64,000 bases of DNA. Source: Candidatus Methylophosphatis haderslevensis (GTDB lineage Bacteria; Pseudomonadota; Gammaproteobacteria; Burkholderiales; Rhodocyclaceae). Position numbers and translations under genes: made by a program. The stretch is taken from positions 62,001 to 126,000 of the forward strand of contig JADJSA010000006.1 of the NCBI GenBank assembly GCA_016711925.1. The letters are read 5' to 3'. Below, in pieces: positions 1-7,869 of this stretch (its first letter is position 1; each line of letters starts with the position of its first letter). The notes below the pieces were generated by a model. The model was not told where the DNA came from, did not search any database, and saw only the letters and a program-made list of their open reading frames with translations.

Positions 1-1451
1 AGCGCGTCGTCGCGCGGCCACAGGCCGACTTCCTCGCGCTTGACGTTCGGATAGTTGAGCACGCAGTGCGCCCAGCGGTCCGACTTGATCGAGCCGAACC
101 AGACGTTGGCGTTGTCGTCGTACGGATAGGCAATCGACTCGGCGTGCCAAGCCTTGCCCACGCCTTCGCTGGAACCGCCGAGGATGCCGATGTTGCCGGT
201 CATCGCCTGCACCGCGGCGGCCATGCGGTTGTACTGCTCGCCGTAGGCGTTGCGCCCGGGCGACCACGAGGCCTTGAGCGCCGCCGGCTTGGTGGTGGCG
301 TACATCTGGGCGAGCTTTCTGATGTCATCGGCCTTGACGCCGCAGATCGGCTCGGCCCATTCGGGCGTCTTGGGCACGCCGTCGGACTTGCCGAGGATGT
401 AGTCCTTGAAGTTCTCCTTGTCCTTGGCCCAGTCCGGCATGGTGCCGGCATCCATGCCCTGGCAGAACTTGTCGATGAATTTCTGATCCTGCAGGTTGTT
501 GGCGAAGATGTAATGCGCCATCGCGGCCAGCATCGCGGCATCGGTGTTGGGCTTGATCGGTATCCACCAGGCATCGTAGGCGGAGGCCGAATCGGTGTAT
601 TGCGGATCGACCAGCACGAACTTGCAGCCGCGCTGCTTGGCCAGCCGCATGTAGTAGAAGGTGTTGCCGCCGTGGAAGGTGTAGGCCGGGTTCCAGCCCC
701 ACATGATGATCAGCTTGGAGTGGGCGAAGGTGTCGTCCTCGTTGCCGTCCTCGATGGTGCCGAAGGTGATGCGCGACGAGAATGTCGTGCCCTGGTACGA
801 GGGCACCGACCACGAATTGGTGCGGCAGCCGAACATGCCGAGAAAGCGCGCCAGCAGGCCCTCGATCTGGTCAGACTTGTGCAGCACGCCGTAGGAGGCG
901 CCGGCATAGGCCTGGTCGAGAATCGCGGTCGGGCCGTACTTCTTCTTCAGTTCGACCATCTTGCGGGCGACGAAATCGAGCGCGGTGTCCCAGGACACGC
1001 GCTTGAACTTGCCTTCGCCGCGCTCGCCGACGCGCATCATCGGATAGAGCAGGCGCTCCTGCGAATACAGCCGGGCGCGGTACGAGCGGCCGCGCAGGCA
1101 GGCGCGCAGTTGCGGCAGTTCCTCGGTATCGAGGCCGAACTTGCCTTCCGACTGGTAGCTGCCGTTGTCGGTCGACAGGCGCACGATCACGTCGCCCTTT
1201 TTGTGCGCCACCAGCATGTGCCGCGAGCCGCAGTTGTGCGCGCACGAGGTGACGACCGTGGTGAGCTGGTTGTCGGTGTAATAGGGCTCGTAGGCGAAGG
1301 CCTTTGCCTCGTCGCTGCGGGTAAGGCTGACCAGGCCGGTGGTGCTCAGGGCGGAGGCCAGCGCGGTGTCCTTGAGGAAGTCGCGCCGGCTCAGGCGGCT
1401 GTTTGCCAGCGCCGAGGTGAGCCGTGAAAGCAGGTTGTTATCGGGTTGCAT
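1..1451 (-). CDS. Exported molybdopterin oxidoreductase (DMSO reductase family), C-terminus beyond window
   Basis: Partial gene: 483 N-terminal residues are in the window and the rest lies to the left. The start has a twin-arginine signal (SRRDFLK, residues 21-27), so the enzyme should be folded with its cofactor and exported to the periplasm. An N-terminal Fe-S segment follows: Cys70, Cys74, His78 and Cys118, i.e. C-x3-C-x3-H-x39-C, where the usual third ligand is Cys. Molybdopterin-domain phrases follow (MWGWNPAYT, then VLVDPQYTDSA). Family members reduce or oxidise oxyanions, S- or N-oxides; the substrate cannot be read here. The ATG at 1451 lies inside the 3' end of the cytochrome gene (14-nt overlap), so the two are co-translated and the pentaheme protein is the likely electron partner. 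Confidence 0.88.
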   Translation of the reverse strand, partial: MQPDNNLLSRLTSALANSRLSRRDFLKDTALASALSTTGLVSLTRSDEAKAFAYEPYYTDNQLTTVVTSCAHNCGSRHMLVAHKKGDVIVRLSTDNGSYQSEGKFGLDTEELPQLRACLRGRSYRARLYSQERLLYPMMRVGERGEGKFKRVSWDTALDFVARKMVELKKKYGPTAILDQAYAGASYGVLHKSDQIEGLLARFLGMFGCRTNSWSVPSYQGTTFSSRITFGTIEDGNEDDTFAHSKLIIMWGWNPAYTFHGGNTFYYMRLAKQRGCKFVLVDPQYTDSASAYDAWWIPIKPNTDAAMLAAMAHYIFANNLQDQKFIDKFCQGMDAGTMPDWAKDKENFKDYILGKSDGVPKTPEWAEPICGVKADDIRKLAQMYATTKPAALKASWSPGRNAYGEQYNRMAAAVQAMTGNIGILGGSSEGVGKAWHAESIAYPYDDNANVWFGSIKSDRWAHCVLNYPNVKREEVGLWPRDDA

Positions 1452-2274
1452 TTTGGATATTCCCGGCGGACGTTGTCTTGCCTGTGCGAAAGCGCGGTGC
1501 GGATTCGGTTGGCCGGCCCTTGGCCCAGTCCGGCACTTCGTCGGCCATGCCCGGCCACTTGTGCCGCGGATAGGGGTAGGCGATGCGGTACCACTGGCGC
1601 CCGCCGTGACAGCCGTAGCAAGCGTCGCCGCTGGCTGCGCCAAGTTTTTCGATGTTCTCGGCCTTGAGGAAATCGACCTGGTGGCGCACCGTGCGGATCG
1701 CCGCGTGGCAGGTCAGGCAGTTGTTGCCGAACATTTCGCGCGATTCGCTCCATGCCGACGGCAGGCCCATGATTTCATGCGGCATGCTGCCGTGGCACAT
1801 CAGGCAGGTGTTCGGATCGACCATCTTGCGCAAGGTGAAGGCGGCCGGCTTGGATGTCGGCGGCGAAACGGCTTCCTCGCGCGGATCGCTGCCCTGGTGA
1901 CAGGTGGTGCACTTGAGCGCCATGACTTCCTTGGCATAGTCCGACTTCAGGTGACGGACGTGGAAATCGCTCTGTTCCCCGCTGTAGGTGTCCAGCGTCT
2001 GGTACCACGCAAGGGCGGTGGCTGCCGAGACGCCGGCAGGAGCCGTCTTGCGCAGCTGGTGGTTCAGGATCTCGCGGTGGCAGGCCAGGCAATCCTCGTC
2101 GCTGGCTTTGTCGATCAGCGGCGCGTTGTGTATCGGATGCCAGCGTGCGCGCTGGTAGTCGAGATCGGCAGCATGCACCGTAGGGAACAGCATGAGCACC
2201 GGCAGTATGGCGTAGCGACAAAGCCGGACGAGTCTGGCGAACATTGATCGCGCGGCCGGAGGCACCGAATCCAT
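1438..2274 (-). CDS. Periplasmic pentaheme cytochrome c
   Basis: 278-residue protein with an N-terminal hydrophobic signal (residues 18-35, cleavage probably after VHA) and five CxxCH heme sites: CLACH 62, CTTCH 122, CLMCH 157, CLTCH 186 and CYGCH 219. Several further His residues could be distal ligands. It probably carries electrons between the quinone pool or another cytochrome and the adjacent molybdoenzyme, whose start codon it overlaps. ATG 2274 is preceded by GGGTG; a TTG at 2286 in the same frame is an alternative start. Its last residues (after about 240) are low in heme features. Family assignment beyond multiheme c-type is not possible by eye. Confidence 0.85.
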   Translation of the reverse strand: MDSVPPAARSMFARLVRLCRYAILPVLMLFPTVHAADLDYQRARWHPIHNAPLIDKASDEDCLACHREILNHQLRKTAPAGVSAATALAWYQTLDTYSGEQSDFHVRHLKSDYAKEVMALKCTTCHQGSDPREEAVSPPTSKPAAFTLRKMVDPNTCLMCHGSMPHEIMGLPSAWSESREMFGNNCLTCHAAIRTVRHQVDFLKAENIEKLGAASGDACYGCHGGRQWYRIAYPYPRHKWPGMADEVPDWAKGRPTESAPRFRTGKTTSAGNIQNATR

Positions 2275-2382
2275 GGAAACACCCAATTGTTTGACGGGTA
2301 CGCTTGAAGCCTCTCCGACCCGCCTGTGTCAGTTCAGCGCCGGGGAGCGGTCGCTCCCCGGCACCAATGGAGCAACGAAGGA

Positions 2383-3120
2383 TTACTTGCCCTGCATTCC
2401 CGACATGCCGGACATGCCCTTCTGGCCTTCCATGCCGGACATGCCGGACATGCCCTTCTGGCCTTCCATGCCGGACATGCCGGACATGCCCTTCTGGCCT
2501 GCCATGCCCGACATGCCGGACATGCCCTTCTGGCCTTCCATGCCGGACATGCCGCTCATCCCCTTCTGGCCTTCCATGCCCGACATCCCGGACATGCCCT
2601 TCTGGCCCGACATCCCGCTCATGCCCGACATGCCGGACATGCCGGACATGCCGCTCATGCCCGCCTGGCCACGGGTGCGCTTGCCCTTCTTCTTGGCCTT
2701 GGCCTTGCCCTTGCCTTGCATACCGGACATGCCTTCCATGCCGCTCATGCCGGACATCCCGCTCATGCCCTTCTGGCCTGCCATGCCCGACATTCCGGAC
2801 ATCCCCTTCTGGCCCTCCATGCCGGACATGCCGCTCATGCCCTTCTGGCCTTCCATGCCGGACATGCCGCTCATCCCCTTCTGGCCTTCCATACCGGACA
2901 TGCCGCTCATCCCCTTCTGGCCTGCCATGCCGGACATGCCCTTCTGGCCTTCCATGCCCGACATGCCGGACATGCCCTTCTGGCCTTCCATGCCCGACAT
3001 GCCGGACATGCCCTTCTGGCCGGACATGCCGGACATACCCTTCTGGTCCTGTGCGTACGAACCAGCGGCGGCCAGGCACATCAATCCAGCGATCGCTGCT
3101 TGCATGAGTTTGACTTTCAT
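2383..3120 (-). CDS. Secreted methionine-rich GMSGM-repeat protein
   Basis: 245 residues. A clear signal peptide (MKVKLMQAAIAGLMCLAAAG, cleavage near AYAQ/SYAQ) precedes about 220 residues made of 15 QKGM-started units of the type QKGMSGMSGMEG, with variants ending MAG or MQG. Two blocks are separated near the middle by a basic linker (KGKAKAKKKGKRTRG). I count about 52 Met in the mature part and no Cys or His there. No known family is recognised. Met-only repeats suggest soft-metal binding (Cu(I)/Ag(I)) or an oxidation-sensitive scaffold in the periplasm, but this is inference. It lies 108 bp upstream of the cytochrome/molybdoenzyme pair on the same strand. A G-run upstream of ATG 3120 can act as RBS. 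Confidence 0.8.
   Translation of the reverse strand: MKVKLMQAAIAGLMCLAAAGSYAQDQKGMSGMSGQKGMSGMSGMEGQKGMSGMSGMEGQKGMSGMAGQKGMSGMSGMEGQKGMSGMSGMEGQKGMSGMSGMEGQKGMSGMSGMAGQKGMSGMSGMSGMEGMSGMQGKGKAKAKKKGKRTRGQAGMSGMSGMSGMSGMSGMSGQKGMSGMSGMEGQKGMSGMSGMEGQKGMSGMSGMAGQKGMSGMSGMEGQKGMSGMSGMEGQKGMSGMSGMQGK
2386..3060 (-). repeat. Tandem 36-bp-type coding repeats (GMSGM units)
   Basis: The repeat body of the Met-rich gene at DNA level. Units of about 36 bp on the minus strand encode QKGMSGMSGMEG; shorter 27-bp and longer units occur, and synonymous changes are scattered through them. The array is split by a non-repeat lysine-rich stretch around 2667-2720. Such an array is prone to slippage, so copy number may differ between strains or be mis-assembled. 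Confidence 0.85.
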
Positions 3121-3234
3121 CCCATCTACCCCCTATAAGAAAAGAAAAACACAGAGCGTTGTGTATCGTTCGGCTGTTTCTTGCGATGCACTTCGACTAC
3201 TGCTTACATCAGGCAGAGCACCTGAATTCCTTTG

Positions 3235-3579
3235 TCAGCCGCCACCTGCCCGAACCACGTCGGGCTGCGGGTGGCGCTGGTTGTGGTATCCGCGCAGGTC
3301 GTAGCGACCTGTCATACCGGGTTCGGTAAACGGCGTGAACCACCCGCCGTGATTGGCAACGAAACGCAGCGTCGCCGGATAGGGCGCGACCACGCCCCCG
3401 AATTGCCGCTCATCCGAGCGGTCGCGATTACTGGCCTGCATCACGGGCGCACCGGCAGGCCGTTCGTAGGGGCGAACCCCGGCAATCGGCACCGATTCGG
3501 GCTCCGCGGCATGCGCGGGCAGGCTGCCGATCGCGCTCGACAGGAACATCGCCGCGACGGCAGCAGAGATTCGATTCAT
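3235..3579 (-). CDS. Small secreted protein of unknown function
   Basis: 114 residues from ATG 3579, beginning MNRISAAVAAMFLSSAIG and a clear signal peptide ending in AHA. The mature part (about 90 residues) is rich in Pro, Arg and Asn with no Cys, e.g. RPYERPAGAP and GRYDLRGYHNQRHPQP. No family recognised. An in-frame GTG at 3618 would only lengthen the front of the signal peptide. It lies upstream of the Met-repeat gene on the same strand (about 110 bp apart), so it may share a role with that locus. Confidence 0.6.
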   Translation of the reverse strand: MNRISAAVAAMFLSSAIGSLPAHAAEPESVPIAGVRPYERPAGAPVMQASNRDRSDERQFGGVVAPYPATLRFVANHGGWFTPFTEPGMTGRYDLRGYHNQRHPQPDVVRAGGG

Positions 3580-3859
3580 CGTCTTTGCTTCCCCATTCTT
3601 CTGCACATTTCTCACCACGCAGCTTGCGTGCCAAGCCCCGGAACGCGCCCATTGTCAAGAATATCAACGGGTTATCAAACCCGAACAGGGTTTGCGTGAA
3701 GTAATTCGCGGTTTCGTCATGACATGCTGTCATGGTAACCAGCTTGTTTTCTAACCAGTTGATTTAGATCAATGATTGACTGACAGATTGTCAGCCGCCA
3801 GCGCCTGCAAGATTGTCGGCCCCAAAGGCCGGGCGGATTGCGCGACCGGCGACCGGCGC

Positions 3860-5827
3860 TTACGGCGTGTCGCTGGCCGGCTCGGCTCCGCTGGCCGGGC
3901 GGACGGTTCCCAGCCGCTGTTTGAGCGACTGCGGCTTGCCGTCGAACTGCGCCGCGTAGTAGATGGCGTTGCTCATCACCTTCTTGACGTAATCGCGCGT
4001 CTCGGTGAAGGGTATGGTTTCCGCGTAGATCGCCCCCTCCAGCGGCTTGGTGTCGCGCCACTTGCGGGCGCGGCCAGGGCCGGCGTTGTAGGCGGCGGAG
4101 GCCAGCACCGGATCGTTGCCCATGTCGGAATAGACGATCGACAGATAGTGCGTGCCGAGGGTCACGTTGGTATCCATGTCGGTGATGCTGGCCGACGAAT
4201 AGTCCTTCAGCCCGATGCGCTTGGCGACCCAGCGCGCGGTTGCCGGCATCAGTTGCATCAGGCCCTGCGCGCCGGCCGAGGAACGCACGCTCATCACGAA
4301 ACGCGACTCCTGGCGCATCAGGCCATAGACCCACGCCGGATCGAGGCCGAGTTCGCTGGCGCGCGGCGTGACCATATCCTTGAACGGGGCGAGGTAGCGC
4401 AAGTCGTAGTTGTGCTCGCCGCTGGTGCGGTCGGCGGCGCTGATGGCGCGGTCCCAGATCTCGTTGCGCTGCGCGACTTCCGCGGCCGCGAGCAGGAAGC
4501 GGTCGTCGCGGCCGCGCATCGCCCAGTTCCACTCGCGGATCGCTTCCATGCGCAGCTCGGTGCCGAGGCGGAACAGCAGCAGCGCGCGGCGGATCGACGG
4601 GTGGCCGGCCGCCGCCGCGATCTCGTCGGCGGAGGGCTTTTCGGCGCGCGCCGGCGGCATGATCGGCCGGCCCAGTTCGTCGTCGGAAAGATTGCCGTAG
4701 AAATTCGGCTGGCCGCTGAGGCGGGTGAAGCGCGCCATGGCGTCCTCGCGCTTGCCCAGCGCCAGTTCTGCGCGGCCCAGCCAGTAGGTCCAGGCGCCCT
4801 CGTTGCGCTGTGATTCGGGCATCGCCTCGACGGCGGCCTTGACAGTGCGCCAGTCCGGCGCGCGCAGGGCGGCGCGAACCTTCCAGGCATTCTGCTCGTC
4901 GGACAGCTGCGTATCCCCGGCCGCCTTGTACCAGGCCAACGCATCGGACTGGTGCTGCTGCGCGCCGTAGTAGCCGAGAAAACTCGCGACCCAGCCGCGT
5001 TCGTCGCCAGTGAAGCGCTGCGATATCGACTGCCAGCGCGAGGCTGCGCGCGGCGCGTCGCTGCGCGCCAGCCGCGCCACCGCGATCGCCGCCAGCTCGC
5101 GGCCGGGGCGGTTGATCGAAAAGTTCTTCGCCAGCCGGTCGAGGTACCCCGACGGGTTGTTGACCGCCGCTTCGAGCGAGCGGGCGTCAGGCTGTTCGGC
5201 CGGTGCCAGCCAGGGCACGATCGCCTTTGCGGCAGACAGGCGCTTGCCTTCGGCCAGCCGGCGCAGGCGCTCCCAGGCCTCGTCGGCATCGACGCGTCCT
5301 TCCGCGATCTGCGCCAGCATCAGTTGATGGCAGGCATCGGGCAAGTCGGCGCTCAGCCACAGCGCCCTGGCCTGGGCCTCGGCCGGCTTGTCGCCCCGCA
5401 GATAGCGGCTGTGCAGCGCGTAGCATTTGAGTTCCTGGTCGGGGTCGACCAGTGCCGGGTAGTGCTGGTCGAACAGCGACCAGCTGCGTTGCTTGCCCAG
5501 ATCCTTGAGCCATTCGCCGCGCAGGCGCTCGGCGAGGTAGGCGCCCTCGTTGCGCTTGAGAAAATCCAGCACGCCCGCCGTATCGAGCGGATCGCTCTGC
5601 GCCTTGAGCGACCAGTAGTCGACATAGGAATCGAGCGGATGCCCGCCGCCGGCCGCCGCAAGCTGCGCCAGCTTCGCTTTGTCGCCGACCCGCGCCGCTT
5701 CGCGGGCCGCGAGTATGCGCTCGTCGCCGCTCGAACCGGCCGCCGCGCCGCAGACCACGCACAGCACGGCAGGAAGCAGGCGCACGCGCAGCCAGCGCAA
5801 CAACTCGTCAGCGAGACAACTGTTCAT
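3860..5827 (-). CDS. slt: Soluble lytic murein transglycosylase (Slt70 type)
   Basis: 655 residues. An N-terminal signal sequence (hydrophobic stretch around residues 15-32) precedes a long alpha-helical superhelix and a C-terminal goose-lysozyme-like domain. The catalytic segment is MRQESRF with the general acid Glu507, followed by SAGAQGLMQLMPATA and the later AYNAGPGRARKW motif, all diagnostic for family 1 lytic transglycosylases. It cleaves the MurNAc-GlcNAc bond of peptidoglycan, leaving 1,6-anhydro ends, in the periplasm. Length matches E. coli Slt70 (about 645). It is divergent from the cyclo-ligase gene with 51 bp between starts. Confidence 0.93.
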   Translation of the reverse strand: MNSCLADELLRWLRVRLLPAVLCVVCGAAAGSSGDERILAAREAARVGDKAKLAQLAAAGGGHPLDSYVDYWSLKAQSDPLDTAGVLDFLKRNEGAYLAERLRGEWLKDLGKQRSWSLFDQHYPALVDPDQELKCYALHSRYLRGDKPAEAQARALWLSADLPDACHQLMLAQIAEGRVDADEAWERLRRLAEGKRLSAAKAIVPWLAPAEQPDARSLEAAVNNPSGYLDRLAKNFSINRPGRELAAIAVARLARSDAPRAASRWQSISQRFTGDERGWVASFLGYYGAQQHQSDALAWYKAAGDTQLSDEQNAWKVRAALRAPDWRTVKAAVEAMPESQRNEGAWTYWLGRAELALGKREDAMARFTRLSGQPNFYGNLSDDELGRPIMPPARAEKPSADEIAAAAGHPSIRRALLLFRLGTELRMEAIREWNWAMRGRDDRFLLAAAEVAQRNEIWDRAISAADRTSGEHNYDLRYLAPFKDMVTPRASELGLDPAWVYGLMRQESRFVMSVRSSAGAQGLMQLMPATARWVAKRIGLKDYSSASITDMDTNVTLGTHYLSIVYSDMGNDPVLASAAYNAGPGRARKWRDTKPLEGAIYAETIPFTETRDYVKKVMSNAIYYAAQFDGKPQSLKQRLGTVRPASGAEPASDTP

Positions 5828-5878
5828 CGATTACCATCCCCCGGCGTAACCACAAAATCCGTTTCGAGATTAGCACAG

Positions 5879-6511
5879 GTGAGTCGCCAGCCCGCCATCG
5901 ATGAGCAAACGCCGCAGGCGATGCGCAAGCACCTGCGCGAGCGCAGCCTCGCCGCGCGCGCGGCGATGGACGAGCGCGAGCGCACGGTTGCTTCGGCGCG
6001 CATCCGCGCAGCGCTGGCCGGGTTGCTCGCCGATATCGGCGCGCGCCGACTGGGCCTTTACTGGCCGGTCCGCGGCGAAGTGGACGTGCGCGAAACGGTC
6101 GGCGCGTGGCTGGCGCAGGACGCCTCGCGCGCGGCCGGCCTGCCGGTCGTGACTGCCCCGCGCACGGCGATGACCTTCCGCCGCTGGGCGCCCGGCGCGG
6201 CAATGACCGACGATGCCTACGGCATCGCGATTCCCGAGCGCGACGAACGCCTGCAGCCCGACTGCCTGGTGCTGCCCCTGGTCGCCTTCGACCAGGCCGG
6301 CCATCGGCTCGGTTACGGCGCCGGCTACTTCGACCGCACGATCGCCGCGCTTGCCGCCGCCGGCCAGCGCCCGAGCGTGATCGGCCTCGGCTTCGAACGC
6401 CTGCGCTGCCGGACCATCCACCCCCAACCCCACGACGCGCCGCTCGACTGGCTGATCACCGAAGCCGGCCTCTTCGGCCGCGACGGCGGGACGATGCGCG
6501 CGCAAACCTGA
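5879..6511 (+). CDS. fau: 5-formyltetrahydrofolate cyclo-ligase
   Basis: ATP-dependent conversion of 5-formyl-THF to 5,10-methenyl-THF in one-carbon metabolism; cytosolic. The family signature LPLVAFDQAGHRLGYGAGYFDR lies near residues 135-156 (GYGAGYFD is the nucleotide/substrate loop), and the N-terminal half begins AMRKHLRERSLAARAAM, as in YgfA/Fau proteins. From GTG 5879 it is 210 residues; from ATG 5921 it is 196, closer to the usual 190-200, and either start is possible. It is divergent from slt. In many bacteria the gene sits beside ssrS (6S RNA); I did not see an obvious 6S RNA here. Confidence 0.88.
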   Translation: MSRQPAIDEQTPQAMRKHLRERSLAARAAMDERERTVASARIRAALAGLLADIGARRLGLYWPVRGEVDVRETVGAWLAQDASRAAGLPVVTAPRTAMTFRRWAPGAAMTDDAYGIAIPERDERLQPDCLVLPLVAFDQAGHRLGYGAGYFDRTIAALAAAGQRPSVIGLGFERLRCRTIHPQPHDAPLDWLITEAGLFGRDGGTMRAQT

Positions 6512-6574
6512 TCCGCAACCGCATAGCCTGCAAGCCGCGCCGGCAGTGCATCTGCGGCGTGCCTGCCGCGGAAG

Positions 6575-6629
6575 CCGCATGGACAGGCGCTTGTGGCTTG
6601 GCATGGCCGAAGATCGCCTGTCCATGCGG
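6575..6629. repeat. Dispersed palindromic repeat, copy R1
   Basis: Perfect 15-bp inverted arms CCGCATGGACAGGCG (6575-6589) and its reverse complement (6615-6629) around a 25-nt loop. Outer flanks also pair partly. Same family as the copies at 15157, 16611, 34030, 36647 and 46650. It lies just downstream of the cyclo-ligase gene. Confidence 0.85.
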
Positions 6630-6720
6630 TCTGCAGGCCACCTGCCTGCGGTTCTCGGGGAAATTTGAACCTGGCTCCTTCGCTCTCCCGCCACCCTTCT
6701 TGAACCGGCTTGCGGGGCGT

Positions 6721-6945
6721 CTATCGACGCTCGTCGGCGCCCTGCGTGCCAGCCCAAAATTCCATTGCCTGGCGCAGCAACCCAAGTGGCTTGTCCACAG
6801 GAACGCCTTCGATTTGCGCCCAGCCAGAGGCCGGCGCGGCAACCCAAACGCCAAATCCCGGAGCATAATTTGCCCTTGCCTGCAACAGGGTACTGACCAA
6901 TCCCCTATGCCGCCACTGTCCAACCGGGACGTCAGTTCCGTCCAA
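6721..6945 (-). CDS. Doubtful small hypothetical protein or gene remnant
   Basis: 74 codons from TTG 6945 with a protein-like composition (GLVSTLLQARANYAPGFGVW, then EFWAG near the end). No start context, RBS or family recognised. It may be the 3' remnant of a larger gene broken during rearrangement of this accessory region. Kept only because its codon use resembles coding sequence better than the overlapping frames do. Confidence 0.25.
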   Translation of the reverse strand: MDGTDVPVGQWRHRGLVSTLLQARANYAPGFGVWVAAPASGWAQIEGVPVDKPLGLLRQAMEFWAGTQGADERR

Positions 6946-7030
6946 TAAGGTTCATTTGCCACGCGTGACTTCAGTGCCTCATCCGAACATCGCAGCGCGG
7001 CAGATGAACGTTGTTCGTTAGCCCTCCACA

Positions 7031-7378
7031 ATGAACAACGAGCACCTATACGAAAGAGTCGTTGAAGAACTTCGCGTACTTGGCCCGAAGGAAGGACTCT
7101 GGGCAAAGGCGTTCGCCGAGACCAACGGTCAAGAGGCGCAAGCAAAAGCGCTCTATTTGCGCTATCGCGTCGAACAACTTGCGGAGCTTGAGCGCGAGTC
7201 GGCAAGACTCGATGCTGAGCGCGCCGAAGAACGCTCGCGCAATGCAGCACTGGCCGCGGAAGAAGAACGAAAGGTTCGCGCGGCGAAAGAAGGAGTCACC
7301 CCAATGCATTTTGTACTCGGTGGCCTCGCGCTGTTCATCCTTCTACTAGTGGTTCTACGTGCACTTGGGGGCGCCTGA
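7031..7378 (+). CDS. Small coiled-coil protein with C-terminal membrane anchor
   Basis: 115 residues, unknown function. Residues 1-85 are charged and helical (RVEQLAELERESARLDAERA), predicting a coiled coil; residues about 92-112 form one transmembrane segment (MHFVLGGLALFILLLVVLRAL), giving a tail-anchored topology with most of the protein in the cytosol. No strong Shine-Dalgarno is visible before ATG 7031. Base composition is lower in GC than the core genes, and it sits among mobile-element debris, so it was probably acquired by transfer. It may be a cassette-type gene. Confidence 0.55.
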   Translation: MNNEHLYERVVEELRVLGPKEGLWAKAFAETNGQEAQAKALYLRYRVEQLAELERESARLDAERAEERSRNAALAAEEERKVRAAKEGVTPMHFVLGGLALFILLLVVLRALGGA

Positions 7379-7410
7379 TGTCTACGTCAAATCCTTCGCT
7401 CGCGAGGGCC

Positions 7411-7482
7411 AATCGGGTAAGGGCCGGCTTCTAACCGGCCCTCCCCACACCACCCGGCATGCGGGTCCGCACCGGGCGGTTC
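7411..7482 (-). mobile_element. Group II intron 3' end remnant (domains V-VI)
   Basis: Read on the minus strand, CCGCCCGG (7479-7472) and CCGGGTGG (7457-7450) form a domain V-like stem capped by a short GC-rich hairpin. A second hairpin GGGCCGG/CCGGCCC (7441-7421) follows in the place of domain VI, then the terminal TTACCCGATT. From memory this matches the 3' end of bacterial class C group II introns. No reverse transcriptase frame is attached; a copy of the 84-bp element starts 6 bp further on, where the rest of the intron should be. Confidence 0.5.
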
Positions 7483-7487
7483 ATGAA

Positions 7488-7571
7488 CAGCCCGCGTAGG
7501 GCGCAAACGATATTGCGCCGAATGAAATTGCTCGGTGCAATGCGCTGCGCTTATTGCACCCTACGGGTCCT
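7488..7571. repeat. 84-bp palindromic element, copy 1
   Basis: Begins CAGCCCGCGTAGGGCGCAA and ends ATTGCACCCTACGGGTCCT, so GTAGGGCGCAAT pairs with ATTGCACCCTAC; internal sub-palindromes (CGATATTGCG, GCAATGCGCTGCGC) add structure. It differs from copies 2 and 3 only at one site (CAAACG instead of CAATCG). It is too short to code for anything and resembles a MITE. Its right end abuts the istB remnant. Confidence 0.85.
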
Positions 7572-7572
7572 C

Positions 7573-7653
7573 CATCATGCCGAAACCGTCCTCATCGACG
7601 GTAAGAGCTACAGGATGAAGGACCAAGTCGAGAAGGACCAGGTCGAGACCTGA
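7573..7653 (+). pseudogene. istB: IS21-family istB 3' remnant
   Basis: Only the last 26 codons remain, reading HHAETVLIDGKSYRMKDQVE and ending at TGA 7651-7653. HHA..V.I.G.SYR.K is the typical C-terminus of IstB, the AAA+ helper ATPase of IS21-type transposons. Everything upstream was lost at the junction with copy 1 of the 84-bp element. Not functional. Confidence 0.65.
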
Positions 7654-7785
7654 TTCTCATCACTTGTCGGTCAAACCTTGACCACGTATTTCAAACCGCC
7701 AAATTCTTACGAATTCCTCGCCGCCGCGCACATGTACTCTCCAACTTTGCGCGAACTGTCTCAAATACTTGCCGAAGCATCTTTG

Positions 7786-7869
7786 CAGCCCGCGTAGGGC
7801 GCAATCGATATTGCGCCGAATGAAATTGCTCGGTGCAATGCGCTGCGCTTATTGCACCCTACGGGTCCT
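7786..7869. repeat. 84-bp palindromic element, copy 2
   Basis: Identical to copy 3 over all 84 bp. Its right end runs into the 3' end of the Sel1-repeat gene on the minus strand and supplies that gene's last six codons and stop. No direct repeats flank it. Confidence 0.9.

Larger units (their letters stand above)
6512..7030. other. Intergenic start of accessory region
   Basis: Contains palindromic repeat copy R1 (6575-6629), a doubtful minus-strand reading frame (6721-6945), and AT-richer sequence than the flanks from about 6660 on, marking the left edge of the 6.6-13 kb accessory region. No promoter or RNA gene recognised. Confidence 0.5.

Noticed and set aside
2386..3060. Regular repeats of about 36 bp that could suggest a CRISPR array
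   Set aside because: There are no unique spacers; units run directly into each other, are coding, and vary only in a few codons.
2273..3304. Plus-strand frames rich in PDMPDMPFWPSM or HAGHALLAF repeats
   Set aside because: Reverse-strand readings of the GMSGM repeat gene. The minus frame has a signal peptide, start codon and RBS; the plus frames have none.
6960..7030. GTTCGTTAGCCC before ATG 7031 resembling an integron attC core
   Set aside because: GTTAGCC does not fit GTTRRRY and I found no partner RYYYAAC site at the right distance or attI/intI in the window.
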